From: Xylona heveae TC161
Lineage: Eukaryota; Ascomycota; Xylonomycetes; Xylonales; Xylonaceae
Length of the DNA: 64,000 nt
Assembly: GCF_001619985.1 (NCBI RefSeq)
Contig: NW_017264201.1
Span: forward strand, 682,001-746,000
Direction: 5' to 3'
How positions within the stretch are numbered: position 1 is the stretch's first letter; the number at the start of each line of letters is the position of its first letter. Below, piece after piece: positions 1-11,834 of this stretch. The notes beneath the pieces were generated by a model. It had not been told where the DNA came from. It searched no databases and saw nothing but the letters and a program-made list of their open reading frames with translations. Position numbers and translations under genes: made by a program.

Positions 1-1139
1 AGTGGTAGTGCGTCTGTGCGGCACTTTCCGCGTCGTGGGGTTTTATGACGATAGAGCTCGTGGTGGCATGGAAAAGGCAATTTATACACAACGTCCGAAG
101 CACCTCACTCGTCCTTCATGAACGACTACGTGATCTGATCATGGACTGGAAACCGTGATGCTCCGTGTACATCTTCCAAAAACAGGATTCAATCTCAAAT
201 ATCGAAGAGTCAATTGCCCTTTTCGACTTGCTCGAAATAGGCATGTTACTCGATTCTCTTCAGCTGAGTAAATAGTTGGGACTCCTTTTCCCTGAAGAGG
301 ACACTTTCTTACACATGAGTCAGCTTCAGACTATGGCATATTACCTTTTTCCGGAGACAAAAATTGTACTTGAGCTACCCGAGCAAGGAAAATGCATCAA
401 GGATAAGCAGGCAGAACCAACTTTGACTCATCGACCCCCGATATTCGTCACGTGATATCCAGACAACCGTCAAGACTGGATGTTATAGATAACGAATGAT
501 AACTCAATCTTAACAAATATCATGGTCTTACAGAATGAAATTCCTCAGCTGTTTTACGCATGATCATTTCGATGCTCAACGTGGATGCAGGACTGAAGAA
601 AATGCCGGGCCTGGAACCGTGCAACGCGCGCAGCTAAACGATGCAACCCCTCCAACCCCACGTTGCGGCAGGGTAGCCGATACTAACGAGAGGACCTGCC
701 TTTTGGGGTATCTGCCCCTCTTTCCCGCGCGCTATTCGGTGATCGTTCCCTTCCCGGAACCTGATAGCCTTATCGATGTGCCATGGATCGATTGGCGCCC
801 CCCCGAAGCTACAAGCAGTAATGCTTTCCCTGGACAATGAGCTGAAGCAAACTTATCGCTATGGTGCTGCAGTGTGGAGAAGTTCATGCAGGTTGCTCTC
901 GCGGCTTGTTTCGTTTTCTCTCTTTTCAGAATTTTTTCCCTTCTCCCTTCAAGGTTTCCTCGCACCTTGCAGGACTTTCTTTTCACGCTTTCTTCTCCAT
1001 TGATGCAGTTTATTGATTTTCTGTTTCTTTTGAACGGTATTACAATCGCGAATTACTTTGACACTCCTTGGACAAAAGACTCTTTCACTGAGTGACGTCA
1101 GATTCTGCAAGAAAAACGAGGGTCTTTTGAAGAATCAAC
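1..1139. other. Spacer upstream of permease gene
   Basis: No convincing gene is seen. Open frames here, the longest about 100 codons at 535-840, have no recognisable domain and no supporting splice pattern. The last few hundred bases before position 1140 are pyrimidine-rich in places and probably hold the promoter and leader of the permease gene. Confidence 0.5.
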
Positions 1140-2998
1140 ATGGGGCGAGATTCTGTTGACGCCTCGGCCGATGCGGCCTTGGCCGCCATGGGGTACAAGT
1201 CTGAATTGCCCCGCAATTTAAGCATGATGAGTATTCTAGGGCTGTAAGCATAACCCGAACCGAATGTTGAAGGATCCGTCCATAATTTCCAGATTCACTT
1301 GCAGGCACCAGATCCAAACAGAGGCATAACAGCTGACATGATGCCCGCGCAGATCATTTGCCATTATGGCCGTTCCATTTGGTCTAAGCACAACATTATA
1401 CATTACATTGACTGATGGCCAATCGGTGACCATCATATGGGGATGGGTTCTAGTATCTCTTATATCCCTGTCGATTGCTGCATCACTTGCAGAAATATGC
1501 GCCGTGTATCCTACCGCTGGCGGAGTATACTACTGGTCCGCAATGCTGTCGACGAGAAAGTATGCTCCTATTGCCTCATGGGTCACTGGCTGGCTCACGC
1601 TTGTGGGCAACTGGACCGTCACAACGAGTATCAATTTCTCTGGCGCTCAATTGATTCTCTCTGCAATAACGCTATGGCGGGAAGACTTTGTGCCCAACCA
1701 GTACCAGACTGTGCTCATGTACTGGGCCGTAATGCTTGTCTGTTTCTCTGTCAATGCATTCGGATCAAAGTATCTTGATCTGATCAATAAAATATGCATC
1801 TACTGGACAGCCGCCTCCGTCTTGATCATTCTCGTGACTCTTCTGACCATGGCCGATCACCGGCGCAGCGGCGCTTTTGTTTTTGGTCATTATGACGCTT
1901 CTGCAAGTGGATGGTAAACCTCTCCTTTCACCTCTCTCACCTTCTCCCCTCCTCTTTTCTTCCTCTTCTCTTCTTTCTTCTTTCCGTTCCTTTTTCCCCA
2001 ATACCCCAAAAGCTGACCAGTATCAAAACCACAGGCCCACCGGCTGGGCATTTTTCGTCGGCCTCTTACAAGCAGCATACACCTTGACCGGGTACGGTAT
2101 GGTCGCCGCCATGTGCGAAGAAGTGCAGCGACCGCACCGCGAGGTACCCAAAGCCATGGTCTTATCCGTTGCCGCCGCCGGCATCACGGGCGTCATCTAT
2201 CTCATTCCAATCCTCTTCGTGCTGCCCGACATCGCCACCCTTTTGAACGTGAAGAACGGTCAACCCATCGGTCTGCTCTTCAAGACCGTGACCGGCTCCG
2301 CAGGCGGTGGCTTTGGCCTATTATTCCTGATCCTCGGCATTCTTTTCTTCGCGGGCGTCGGCGCTCTTACCGCCGCCAGTCGCTGCACGTATGCTTTTGC
2401 CCGCGACAGAGCCATCCCCGGCAGTCGACTATGGAGCCGCGTCAGCCACACGCTTGACATTCCGCTGTGGGGGCTCATTCTCTCTACTGTCGTCGATTGC
2501 TTGCTTGGTCTGATTTATTTTGGTTCGTCTGCGGCGTTCAATTCCTTTACGGGCGTCGCGACCATCTGTCTCTCCACATCATATGGTATTCCCATTCTCG
2601 TGTCCCTGATGCGCGGCAGGAAACTCGTCAGGGATTCTACCTTTTCGTTGGGAAAATTTGGATTCGTCATTAATGCGCTCACGATTGCGTGGATCGCCCT
2701 TGCGGTTGTGCTTTTCTGCATGCCCGTCTCCCTGCCTGTCGATGCGACGGATATGAATTACGCCAGTGTCGTTTTTGCCGGCTTCGCCACGATTAGTATC
2801 GTGTGGTATTTCATCAGAGGACGATCCGGCTTCAGCGGCCCCCCTGTGGAAAAGGACATGTCTCCAGAAGATGTAGATGTTGGTGTAGTCTCTGGGCATC
2901 CTCCTCCCGCGGATCTTGAAAGTAAAGCGGCAGCGGCAGCTGCTGGGGGTGCGGCGGAAAAGGGGTCGCCGCAGTCAAAGACGGAATCCTCGATATAA
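1140..2998 (+). CDS. APC-family permease (choline/GABA/amino-acid transporter type)
   Basis: Three exons, 1140-1243, 1353-1913 and 2035-2998, give about 542 residues, the usual length for fungal ACT-family permeases (Hnm1/Uga4 type). Both introns (109 and 121 nt) have GTAAGC or GTAAAC donors and matching phases, and the joins restore the family's N-terminal stretch ending GLSFAIMAVPFGLS. The family signature is clear: an N-terminal AALAAMGYKSELPRNLS stretch, PTAGGVYYW in an early helix, then about a dozen hydrophobic segments with TGYGMVAAMCEEV and the helix containing AASRCTYAFARDRAIPGS. The C-terminal tail is cytosolic, acidic and Ala-rich. Members are plasma-membrane, proton-coupled carriers of choline, GABA or amino acids; the substrate cannot be read from sequence. 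The first exon holds only 34 codons, and the start is the first in-frame ATG giving the conserved N-terminus. Confidence 0.9.
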
Positions 2999-3821
2999 AC
3001 CACGACCTTATTAGACAATGTTTTAGATGATTTTTTATTATAGTATATTATTTCTTTTTTTAAGCTTATTATTTACTTTTTTCTCCCTTATATATTCTAT
3101 TTTGTTTTGTTTTATCTCACTTCTTTACGTCTTTTTATTTCTTCACTTTCTATTATTATTTATTTCTTACACCTTTTATTATTGTTTTACACATATCTTA
3201 CACAAACATGACACAAATTTTTATACCTTCATCTTTCTCCACTTTTAGGTATTGGGTTCTACTTTACTCTATAGGTACTTTAAGACTGTCCAGAAACGTT
3301 GCTATGAAAAAGAAAAAATCCTTGTTAGATAAGCTAGGTAATCTAATATCTACCGCATACTTGTAGTAACCCGAAAAGATATTTAAAAAAAAAAAAAAAA
3401 AAAAAAATAATGAAAGAATTTAAAAAAGAATAAGGATAAGAATAAGGATAAGAATAAGGATAAGAATAAGGATAAGAATAAGGATAAAGATAATGATAGT
3501 CTAGCTTCACAATCGGTGACAGTCCTCGAGACAAACACGTTCAAGATGCAGCAACGAAAGGAGAAAACATAAAAAGGGAAGAAAGAAAGGGGACAACAGA
3601 TAGAATCCCAGATCTGATCCCGCATGCGTGCCGTCCACCTTCTAGAGGTGAACTGTATCCTTATGCGCACAAGAACGCGACTCATAGACGAAGGTATGCA
3701 AAATACTTCAATTCACGCCCGTGCAACAAAACCAGATCATAGACGTAAGAAATAGAATCAAAGCCATAGACCTATGCAACAAAACCTAGTTCGCATCAAT
3801 AAATCTCAGAAAAAATGAAAC
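2999..3821. other. AT-rich spacer between convergent genes
   Basis: This spacer lies between the 3' ends of the permease (+) and the thioesterase-like gene (-). It is T-rich over about 3020-3250 (likely the permease 3' UTR) and contains an A-run plus a hexamer-type microsatellite at 3385-3490. No gene is seen. Confidence 0.6.
3385..3490. repeat. Poly(A) run and AATAAGGATAAG microsatellite
   Basis: A run of about 23 A (3385-3407) is followed by roughly five copies of the 12-mer AATAAGGATAAG at about 3428-3490. It lies in the spacer between two convergent genes, so it should be length-polymorphic and neutral. Confidence 0.9.
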
Positions 3822-5193
3822 CTAAGAAAAATCAACATCGACATGCTGCAATGCATCTAATGCGGCAAACGCCTCTACTACACGCAGACCGCGGACCCGC
3901 TCGGCTTCAATGCGTGCATATGTCCACTCCTCCGCGTTTGCTTTCCCGGCAGGCTTGGATTCGTCTGCGAACTCCTGGCGGGAAGACGTAGGCGCGGGCT
4001 CAAGAGAATCATCGAGCACGGCTTCTGCGCCTTCGGTGGAAAGTTGGAAGACTGCGCCTTCGACGGCGCCATTGAGATTGCTGGTTGAGGACTCGGCAGA
4101 GGCTTCAGCGGGAGTGGCTGGGCTTGCTGATGCGGAGGGTAGTGAGGAGGACAATGACGACGGGGTCTGTGACGCGCCAGACGGGACTGACAACGCTGAG
4201 GAGATGGGAGATGGCGATGATGATGATGATGATGATGGAAAGTCGGCAGGTTTGGGTGGCAACAGTCCGCCCTTGGACAGGACAAGTTCCGGCGGGACAG
4301 TCAGACGGCCCCTTTTGAGGACGTATTTTCCAATCGCGGATGCGTAGATTTTGGGCGGTTTCTCGGCCGCAGAGGAGGAGGAGGAGGAAGAGGATGAAGC
4401 TGATTTACTGCCGCGACGACCGCCGCCGCCAAAGATCTTGGAGAGGAGAGTGGGACGAGGACGAGCCTGGACAAAGTGACTGATGATGTACACCCATTTG
4501 CGGTCCCACGTGAGAACGCGACTGCGGATTTCATATGCTTGGTATGGTTGGATTTCAGCGCGGAACACGGCGGCGACGGCGCCAAGAGCGATTGCGAATT
4601 TGCCCTTTGCTGGGATAGTCGAGTTTGAGGCGCCGGATGAAGAAGGATCGGGCAGTTCAGTCAGCCGCGCGGTCTCAACGATGGCGTGTCGCAGCACTGA
4701 CGCCACGACGTGTGTCCGACTAACGTCCAAGTCGGAAAAATATGTGGAATTGGATTTATGGATATTGTAGTCGCACTCAAAGGCCGGTGAACGAGAGCGC
4801 AGAATGTGCGTCTTGAAGAGGATTGATGGCGAGGGTTTCTTGGGTTGGATATAGAAATGCTGTCCGAGGGCGGAGAAGACGCGGAGCTTTGAGGAATAAC
4901 GTCAGTTCCTTGCTCGCCACAAAACGTGTTGATAAAAGGAGCAAAGTAGGTATAATTTTTTTTTTTTTTTTCGGATAAAAACGTACATGCCAAACAAAAG
5001 GCAAACTTTTGATATTCAGCAGCGCAAATATCACTGCCAAAATCTTCCACACCGAACCGGTCCCGTCAAGAGACAGTGTCCGCATAACTGCCGAAGGAAT
5101 CTCGCTCAGCGACTGCCCTCGAAGCGCAAGAAGGAGAGGTATAGCGGCCGATACGGCGACGATGGGGACGAGCGGCGTTGCTGTAGATGACAT
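3822..5193 (-). CDS. Thioesterase-like (hotdog, THEM6-type) membrane protein
   Basis: Two exons on the minus strand, 5193-4987 and 4886-3822, split by a 100 nt GTACGT intron that contains a 16-nt A run on the coding strand, give about 423 residues. Residues 1-65 carry two hydrophobic stretches (a probable membrane anchor) around an amphipathic linker. Then comes a hotdog-like region with YIQPKKPSPSI and FECDYNIHKSNSTYFSDLD (about 105-124). This matches the 4HBT_2/THEM6-like thioesterase family, where the ECDYN/HKSNSTYFSDLD block is the typical core. Next follow an Arg-rich segment, RSRVLTWDRKWVYIISHF, and a conserved YASAIGKYVLKRGRLTVPP block. The C-terminal third is a low-complexity Ser/Ala/Pro spacer ending in an acidic helix. 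Fungal members are uncharacterised, and acyl-CoA thioesterase activity is only inferred. The start chosen is the first ATG with a membrane anchor behind it. Confidence 0.8.
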
Positions 5194-5749
5194 GTTGGTA
5201 TGATGTTGTCTAGACGTCTATTTCGAAAAGGAGAGAGAGATCTTGTTCCGCGGTCTATTTCGAAAATGCTGTGTTTGAAATAATGAAGCAGTTCAGCGCA
5301 GCGCAGTTGGGTGCACTGTATCCCGGTGCCAATGTGTACTGTTCTATATCGCGTAAATCGAAATGCAGAATGCGCAATTCCTCTGACTTGTAGCTGTCTT
5401 TCCAACTTTCACTCAGGTCCAGATGCAAACACAGATATCATAGAATCTCCGCAGCCAGCCTTCACTCCCGGATGACATGCGAGGCTCGCGGCGAGTAAAG
5501 CTATAATATCTAGATCCGTCCTCTGAATCTCTTCCGATACGTGTAGTTGTAGTTGTATCCGTCTCAGCCTTGTCTTTGGCTGGGTAGTTGTACTTTTGTG
5601 GAGTATTTCGGAGTTTGTTCGCCAGGTACAAGCCCAAGCCCGAAATCGTGGTGTTCCGCAACTTCTGACCTGCAGTTTATGAATTGTATGAAATATGTAG
5701 CCCGGATAGAAGAAAACGGAATGAACAAGAAGCGCTTGCCCTTTCTCCT

Positions 5750-5805
5750 TCGCTCTCTCTCTCACTTACTCACGCACGCACCCACACACACTCTCTCTCT
5801 CTTTC
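5750..5805. repeat. CT/CA-rich microsatellite
   Basis: Short interrupted runs of CT, CACG and CA dinucleotides are visible. It is simple-sequence DNA with no further structure. Confidence 0.7.
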
Positions 5806-6126
5806 GGAGCAAAACAGTGAAAATGAAATTACCCCGGGAGAACGGCCATCCCCGGCTCCGATCGGTCGGATTAACTGGGTGAAGGGGGTTCGATAAGGTT
5901 TAGCTTCTTCAGGGTCAAAAGGAACCTCGGATCTCGGTTCCGCGTCCACTGCCCAGGACCGAGGAACGCTGCTCGGCGTGTCCGAGAGAGTTTAACTTTG
6001 TACGAGGTTAATTAATCGTTCACGCATCTTGTTGAGAGCTAAATGATGCGATATTGTAGTTGACTCAACTTTTGCTTCTAGCGGTAATGGAGGCGGATGA
6101 ACCATAGCTCCGACTGGGCGACATGA

Positions 6127-6447
6127 AAAGATTCTGCTTTTCTTATTGATCATGATGCGGCAATATTCCTCAAAAAGGGAAGAGAGAACCGAAGATGCAC
6201 AACTCATTATGAGAATGAAGCAAACTTTAGAGAATTACATGTTTTAGTGGCCAATTGGAATCCAGGAGAGATATGTCCATGGAAGTTAATACATTCCGAT
6301 CTCGAGCTAATATGGCAAGAGGAGACTAGAAAGCGAATCCAAAAGAAACAACAGTTTCTATATGAAACATTGAAACAGGACGAAATGAACAAGACTGATC
6401 TTCCAAATGTCCTACTCATATCTGATCAAAGACAGATGTTGATTTAA
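6127..6447 (+). other. Open frame without ATG, possible gene remnant
   Basis: A frame of about 106 codons stays open from just after a stop near 6124 to the stop at 6445-6447 in AT-rich DNA. It has no ATG near its start. The translation reads protein-like (Trp, Glu, Lys and Gln rich; contains ANWNPGEICPWKL and IWQEETRKRIQKKQQF). I do not recognise a family. It may be a decayed gene, a 3' exon of an unseen gene, or chance. Confidence 0.2.
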
Positions 6448-6476
6448 ATTACATTCGTACAAAAAGAGGTACTATT

Positions 6477-9420
6477 TTAGATGTCATCATCCTCATCTGC
6501 GGCTTCTTGTGACGGGTTCTTGCCATCGCGGTCCAAATCGTCCATTCCGATTGACTCGGCGTCTTTCCGGCCCGACATGGCCATTGCTTGTCGCCCCGTA
6601 TCAGACGACTCCAAAAATTCACGTAATCGGTCTTTGCCTAGCTCCAAGGCTTGCTGCGACGCGGCATTAGTCATCTGGAGAATAGGCCCCCAGAGGTTCA
6701 GCGTGTAGGTTACGTAGGCGCCAATGCCGATAAAGATCAAAAAGATAAAATATATGGGATTGCGGAGCACTGTAGAGAGGCAATTCGGTCAGCACACTGT
6801 TTTTTCGCCGAAATATTTCTGCTCGACCTCATGGGAGGAAAGCTGGTTGAAGCATGCTACTTACCGGCCCAAATCTCATTCCATCCTAATGCCAAAAGGA
6901 GACCGTAAAAGTATAGGGGCACCTGCGTGATACCGCCAATGGCTCCACGCTTTGCCTCAACGTAGACTCCATCAGCCATCTTTTTGAATCGCACGCTGAG
7001 ATCTTGCCTCTTGGCGTCGCCCAAGACTGTCATTTCTTCCTCGAGGCTCTTTCCTTCATCCTCGTCGACGCCTCCTATGGGCGTCAAGTCCTCTTCATCG
7101 GCAGGAGTAACGGATGCAGGGGCATTACCAATCCAGGCGTCGATTGGTGGTGGAGCAGATGTGCTGGAAAGACGGAATCGTGAGAGTAGTGGAATGAGCG
7201 TCAGAGTAGATTCTCGGGCTTTCGTATAGATGCCCTCAATGTCATCTGTGGGTCGCCAGATGCGAGGCACTCCCGCTTCGTCGTATCGGAATTTGTCCTC
7301 AAAACTAGAAGCGGCGGAAAAGTTTGTTGGCACGTTATACTTGTGGTCGGACATGGTGACGAAAACTTACTTCTCACGCAACTTTAGAAGAATATTCCCC
7401 TCCATGACTTCTTCATCAATCTTTGCACGCAGCACTCCCCATGATTTTCTCCGCAACCGCCAGAGTCCAACCTCAACTTCCTCCGGGCTGGCGTCAAAGC
7501 TTGCCGCGCGTTCGGTAAACCGCGTCTCAGCGTCGCCAACAGTGCTCGTAAAGACGTTCCAGATGCGATCCCAGAGATCCTGCTCAGATGGCTTTTCTCC
7601 AGATTCTGGAGCGCCAGAACCTCCACGGCCAGATCCTAATTTGTTAAATTCAAGACCCACAGACTCTGCAAGCCGTGATTTGACCCATCTCTCAACGCGA
7701 GCTGCGAGACGGCGCATCTCCTCTCTGCGAAGGCGCGTGCTCACATCATCCAGCTCCTTTCGGAAAAGACTTAATTCGGCAGAATACTCGCTCCAGGCTG
7801 CGCCTTCTACCAAAACGCTTTGTGCTTGCTTTTCGTACGCCTTGAGCGCGGCCGTCTTCTCTTGCTCCACAATCTGAGCAAAGTCATAATTTGTCCCTTT
7901 CTTTTGGCCATTCTTCACGGACATAGTGACTGCTGTGCTGAAAGAGTCTACCCCGGCTTTATGCAACGCGTTAAGATGGCCATGGAAAAGAAGCTTTAGT
8001 CGGGTGTCAATCTTTTCTAGTAACTCGGAGCGCTTGAGCGAGTAAACACCCTTGTGGTATCGGCTGGCTTCAGTCTCAAAGTCCTTGATTGCCGTCATCC
8101 TCGATGACCGCATAGCATCACCCAAGCCCACTAATGCTTCCTGCTTCCCAAGTCGTGCCGCATCGGCTTGTTTTGTTTCGAATGGCGTAATTGAGACGTC
8201 GAATGCAACCATGACCTCACGGGAAATTTCGTCGCATCGAAACTGTGCAAGCAGCTCTTGCTGAGTTGGTAAATCCAAGTCTTTGTTGTTCACGATTTGG
8301 TCCCAAATGCCCTCGGCGTAGACGGGAAACCCATCAGCAGGGATCCGACGGTGATACTCGGGTAGGAAGATCCCACCATCAATCTCTTGGTCGTGAAATG
8401 CCGCCTTCTTTGGGTCTCTGTAGCCTTCCCGGAATCGCGCACCCAGTTTCGTTACCTCGTCAACAAATTTCTCCGGTTGAAGGATCTTGTGGGGTAACGC
8501 AGCGAAAGCGAAATCGAAGTAGTCTTCAATCTTGGATTGCTCGAGGCCTGAGGGCTTGGAGATCGAAGACCAGATGCGCTGCAAGTCCTGGACTAGGGTT
8601 GCCTGTAGATTTGCCAATGGTGTTGTCCCGATATGGTCTCTAATGACAAAAAAGAGGAGCGATCGAGGCGAGGAGCTGTAGCAAAAATAATCAGCCACAC
8701 AAGCACGATCAAACATCACCGCCGAAGGGCATCGTACGTCTTGTCTTTTAGGAAAAGCTGCAGGTTCACCTCAAACACCGTTTTCAAAAGACCCATGTTC
8801 GCTCCTTGGTACAGCCCGACCTGGTGCTCCCAAATATTGACGATCAACACCTCACTCGTTGCAAGTGCGAATAATGCACTCTTGCGCTCAAAGTCCTGGT
8901 CCTCTCCGCGCTCTCTGCCATCAGTGCCCTCAACATCCATGACAAGAATATTCTCGGCCATGCGACGCGCTTGATCATCTGCGTGTTCTTTCCGATTTTT
9001 AGCCATCCAGATTCCTTTGGTGGTCTGCCGCCGTTCCATTTCAGACATGACATTGAATTCGGTACCGAAAAGGTGGTTCAAAAGCGTCGATTTGCCGGTT
9101 GACTGGGAGCCAAAGACGGATATCAAGTGGTAATTGAATCCTGCAGGAAGGACCTTTTGGATAGAAAGGTAGCTCATGAGATTGGGGCTGTATCATGATC
9201 ATGCGGTCAGGCTCTGCCCGAGTCGGACTAAAGACGGGGATGCTCACTTAAAGACCTTATCCTCATCTACCACCTGTATGCCGTGCTCATATTTCTCGCT
9301 CCCCGGGCTATCGCCGGTCGAGGCAAAATGCCCATTTGCCGTCATGACGGAAGGTGCTGTAGGGAAGCGATTCGAGACCGACGGACGATGGTTATTGCCA
9401 TTAGGTTGGGGAGAGGCCAT
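6477..9420 (-). CDS. SEY1: Sey1, dynamin-like GTPase of ER membrane fusion (atlastin/RHD3 class)
   Basis: Five exons on the minus strand: 9420-9248, 9187-8720, 8675-7371, 7304-6865 and 6769-6477 (introns of 60, 44, 66 and 95 nt), about 892 residues. Family members are around 800-880. The GTPase has a P-loop GSQSTGKST at about 84-92, the switch motif [11 protein letters not shown] from about 142 and the G4-like VIRDH just after intron 2. A long helical middle region follows. The C-terminus has two membrane segments split by the last intron (about 778-796, and [20 protein letters not shown] from about 799), then an amphipathic acidic tail. Sey1 sits in ER tubules and drives GTP-dependent homotypic fusion at three-way junctions. 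The splice joins restore the family sequences KVFNPNL, KLRENFEDKF and IWAGVLRNP. The model looks complete and intact. Confidence 0.97.
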
Positions 9421-10140
9421 GATTGATCGCGCCTAGGCAAATAATGTATAGGTGCTCGGTCCAAACTCGAAAGAAGAAGATTCTGTTATATGATACTTGA
9501 AATGTATGCCATGAAAACAATATTGGCAGGGATCAGGTCTGCACTGGACTGGATGTGAAGGATAAGATGGGAGACGCTGTCGATCTGGAGACTTTGGGGA
9601 TTCCTTAGAGAGGTGACAGGAGAGCTTGGGGGAACGTCAACAAGGACGCACTGTGGAGACCTTAGAGAACCCAACAATACCTGATCTCCCTCATTAATAA
9701 ATAGATAAGGAAGTATACAGAGGTACTTTCCAGTATCTTTGGTTGGTGGGCCAGCCTGCGCTACTGAAGCTCCACTTCCCCACAGAATGATTCGATTCCT
9801 GCTCCTCTTCAGCTATAAAATCGGATATTGATCAGATATCAAGATTTTGGTCAGTAACAAAATTACAAGAAAATCTGCACATATCTGGATTCTTTTCAAA
9901 TATCTCGAATCGTGCCGTTAGACTCATTCAACTTGGAACCATTGCCTTGGTCAGGCCTATTTTCGCTATGATATCTAGCTTTTGCCACTAGCTACCGGAT
10001 ACGAGCCCTCGGAAGCGGGCTCTATAGGCAACGATACACTTTCATTACCTAGGTACCGAAGGTATATATCGAATGTTGCTTGATGAACCCGGGGCGAGTA
10101 AAAACCATTGTGAACAAGTGGAATAAGTGGCTCAAAGGCC
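9421..10140. other. Divergent promoter region (SEY1 / Zn2Cys6 gene)
   Basis: About 0.7 kb between the SEY1 start and the first supported exon of the Zn2Cys6 gene. No coding sequence is recognised. An undetected 5' mini-exon of the Zn2Cys6 gene could lie here; ATG codons occur at 10073 and 10084, but neither joins convincingly. Confidence 0.5.
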
Positions 10141-10143
10141 GTG

Positions 10144-11834
10144 CTTCCATCACCACGATCGAATGGAATCTACATATTGATATTTGATTTGGCGGCTATC
10201 AATTCCAAGCTGGAGCCATCTGCTCAATCTGCCTCGCGCAAAGCGAGGCCTTGCGGACCTCGCGATGGGCGTCGCAGAAGAAGCCATCGATGCCTCCACT
10301 GCCATTTGAAGCATCTGAGAGTGAGACGACCAAAAGACCCAGTGACGGAACATGCAGGTGGCTGACTGAAGTGCGTTTTGCAAAGTGTGATGGGATAATC
10401 CCATGTTCGACCTGCCAGGACCGGAATATAAGATGCGAGCTCCGCGTGCCCAGGAAAGCCAGTCAGCTAACAATAGTTGACGCCTCATGGGTGCTGAATC
10501 CTAAACCTCAAGCTCTAGTCCCAACTGATCCCGTCTCGGTGTATATTCCGTGTTTCTTTTCGTTTGTCGGATCAGCGGAACACAATCCCTGGACTCTCGC
10601 GCTCTCGTATGATTCTATCGGTGCCGTCACTCAAAGCAATTCAATGATATGTGATGCTGCCATTGCGGTCGGGGCAGCGATGGCCAATGCCAAGTGGCCG
10701 GCAGAACTACAAGGTCGAGGTGAAAGCTATATAGCAGCAATGACTGCCTACAGTCGCTCACAGAACGACCTGCTTGGATGCGTGCACTCTAATCCATCTG
10801 CGATGGTCCCTGACGAAATGTTTGTCTGTGCACTTCTTCTCAGCCTCTTTGAAGTAAGCTATGATTTGATCACGACTTTTCCGGACACGCAACCTGCTTA
10901 TCACAAACCAGATGATGTTGGACAAATCAGCCACCCGTTTTTACAACTTTCTGAGGCAAACACTGCGGCCACTGGGCCAACAACGACAGCAGCAGGGTCT
11001 CTCAAACCGATTTGAAGCCTCGCTGCTTCATCTTTATTCAACTGTTGAAATGATGTGCTCTGCTTTCTTTGACGAGGACTCCGTGGTGGCCGACCCAGAG
11101 TGGAGTCAGACTATGTGCACTATTGCCAGCTATGTGCCATTAACAGTCGTTGAAAAAACGGGGGTCTTTGATAGCATTCTTGCTCGACTGTTAAGGCTCA
11201 AGAAGCAGTGAGTTCATCTCTTCTACTTCGTCTCTGGACTGCTATTGATTTATCCAGATCTGGAGAGTGGCTTCATGAAATCCGTTTGGCTCCGATGGAG
11301 ATCCTTCAGGCCCCGATTGGGGGTGGGCTTGAAAGCGAACCATTCAACAAATATCCCAGCACCGAAAATGCCCCACAATCCAACAAGGAGCTGGGCAGAA
11401 GATTTGTCCTAGAGGCGTGGAATCTTCGACAAGCGTGCCAGGAGGCGACCCCATTTTTATGGACGCGAAATAAAGATCAGCCAAAGCCAAATACGCTATA
11501 TTATCACTGTTCGATGATTTTGATTTCTCGTTTATTTATCGATCCTCTCTGGGCTTTACTTGATATAGACCTCCCAGTTCTTCCGCAACAGTCGGTCAAA
11601 GAGCATGCCCTTGAGGCTTTGCGGTTTGCAGAGTGGTGGCTCCCAACCGCAAAATTTGGCGCGGTTTTTGCCGTTCCTGGATTGACTGCTATCTCACTTG
11701 AACTTAATGCGCTCGAACAGCGACAGCGTGTCAGGCGGCTATTCCAACTGATTGCGGACAAGGGTTTTGCTGTGGCATCCGTAGCAGAGTCCGATGTAGC
11801 GCTTGCCTGGTCCGCTGTCCCATGTCGTTTTTGA
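10144..11834 (+). CDS. Zn2Cys6 fungal transcription factor, 5' end unresolved
   Basis: Four exons can be followed: about 10144-10320 (5' limit unknown), 10386-10853, 10912-11207 and 11258-11834. The zinc cluster only appears once the 65 nt intron 10321-10385 is removed. It then reads CLHCHLKHLRC, DGIIP, CSTC, QDRNIRC, i.e. the exact C-x2-C-x6-C-x5-C-x2-C-x6-C spacing of a Zn2Cys6 DNA-binding domain, preceded by a basic RDGRRRRSHR stretch. Downstream is the all-helical fungal-specific regulatory domain (DEMFVCALLLSLFE and onwards). Introns 2 and 3 (58 and 50 nt) are in phase. The frame upstream of the cluster is open from about 10114 but has no ATG, so either a 5' exon is missing from this model or the gene has lost its start. 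Target genes are unknown; none of the neighbours suggests a pathway. Confidence 0.75.

Larger units (their letters stand above)
5194..6476. other. Spacer upstream of thioesterase-like gene, downstream of SEY1
   Basis: It contains (CT)n/(CA)n-rich sequence at about 5750-5805 and an open frame without an ATG at 6127-6447 (listed separately). Otherwise no gene is seen; it should hold the thioesterase promoter and the SEY1 terminator. Confidence 0.5.
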
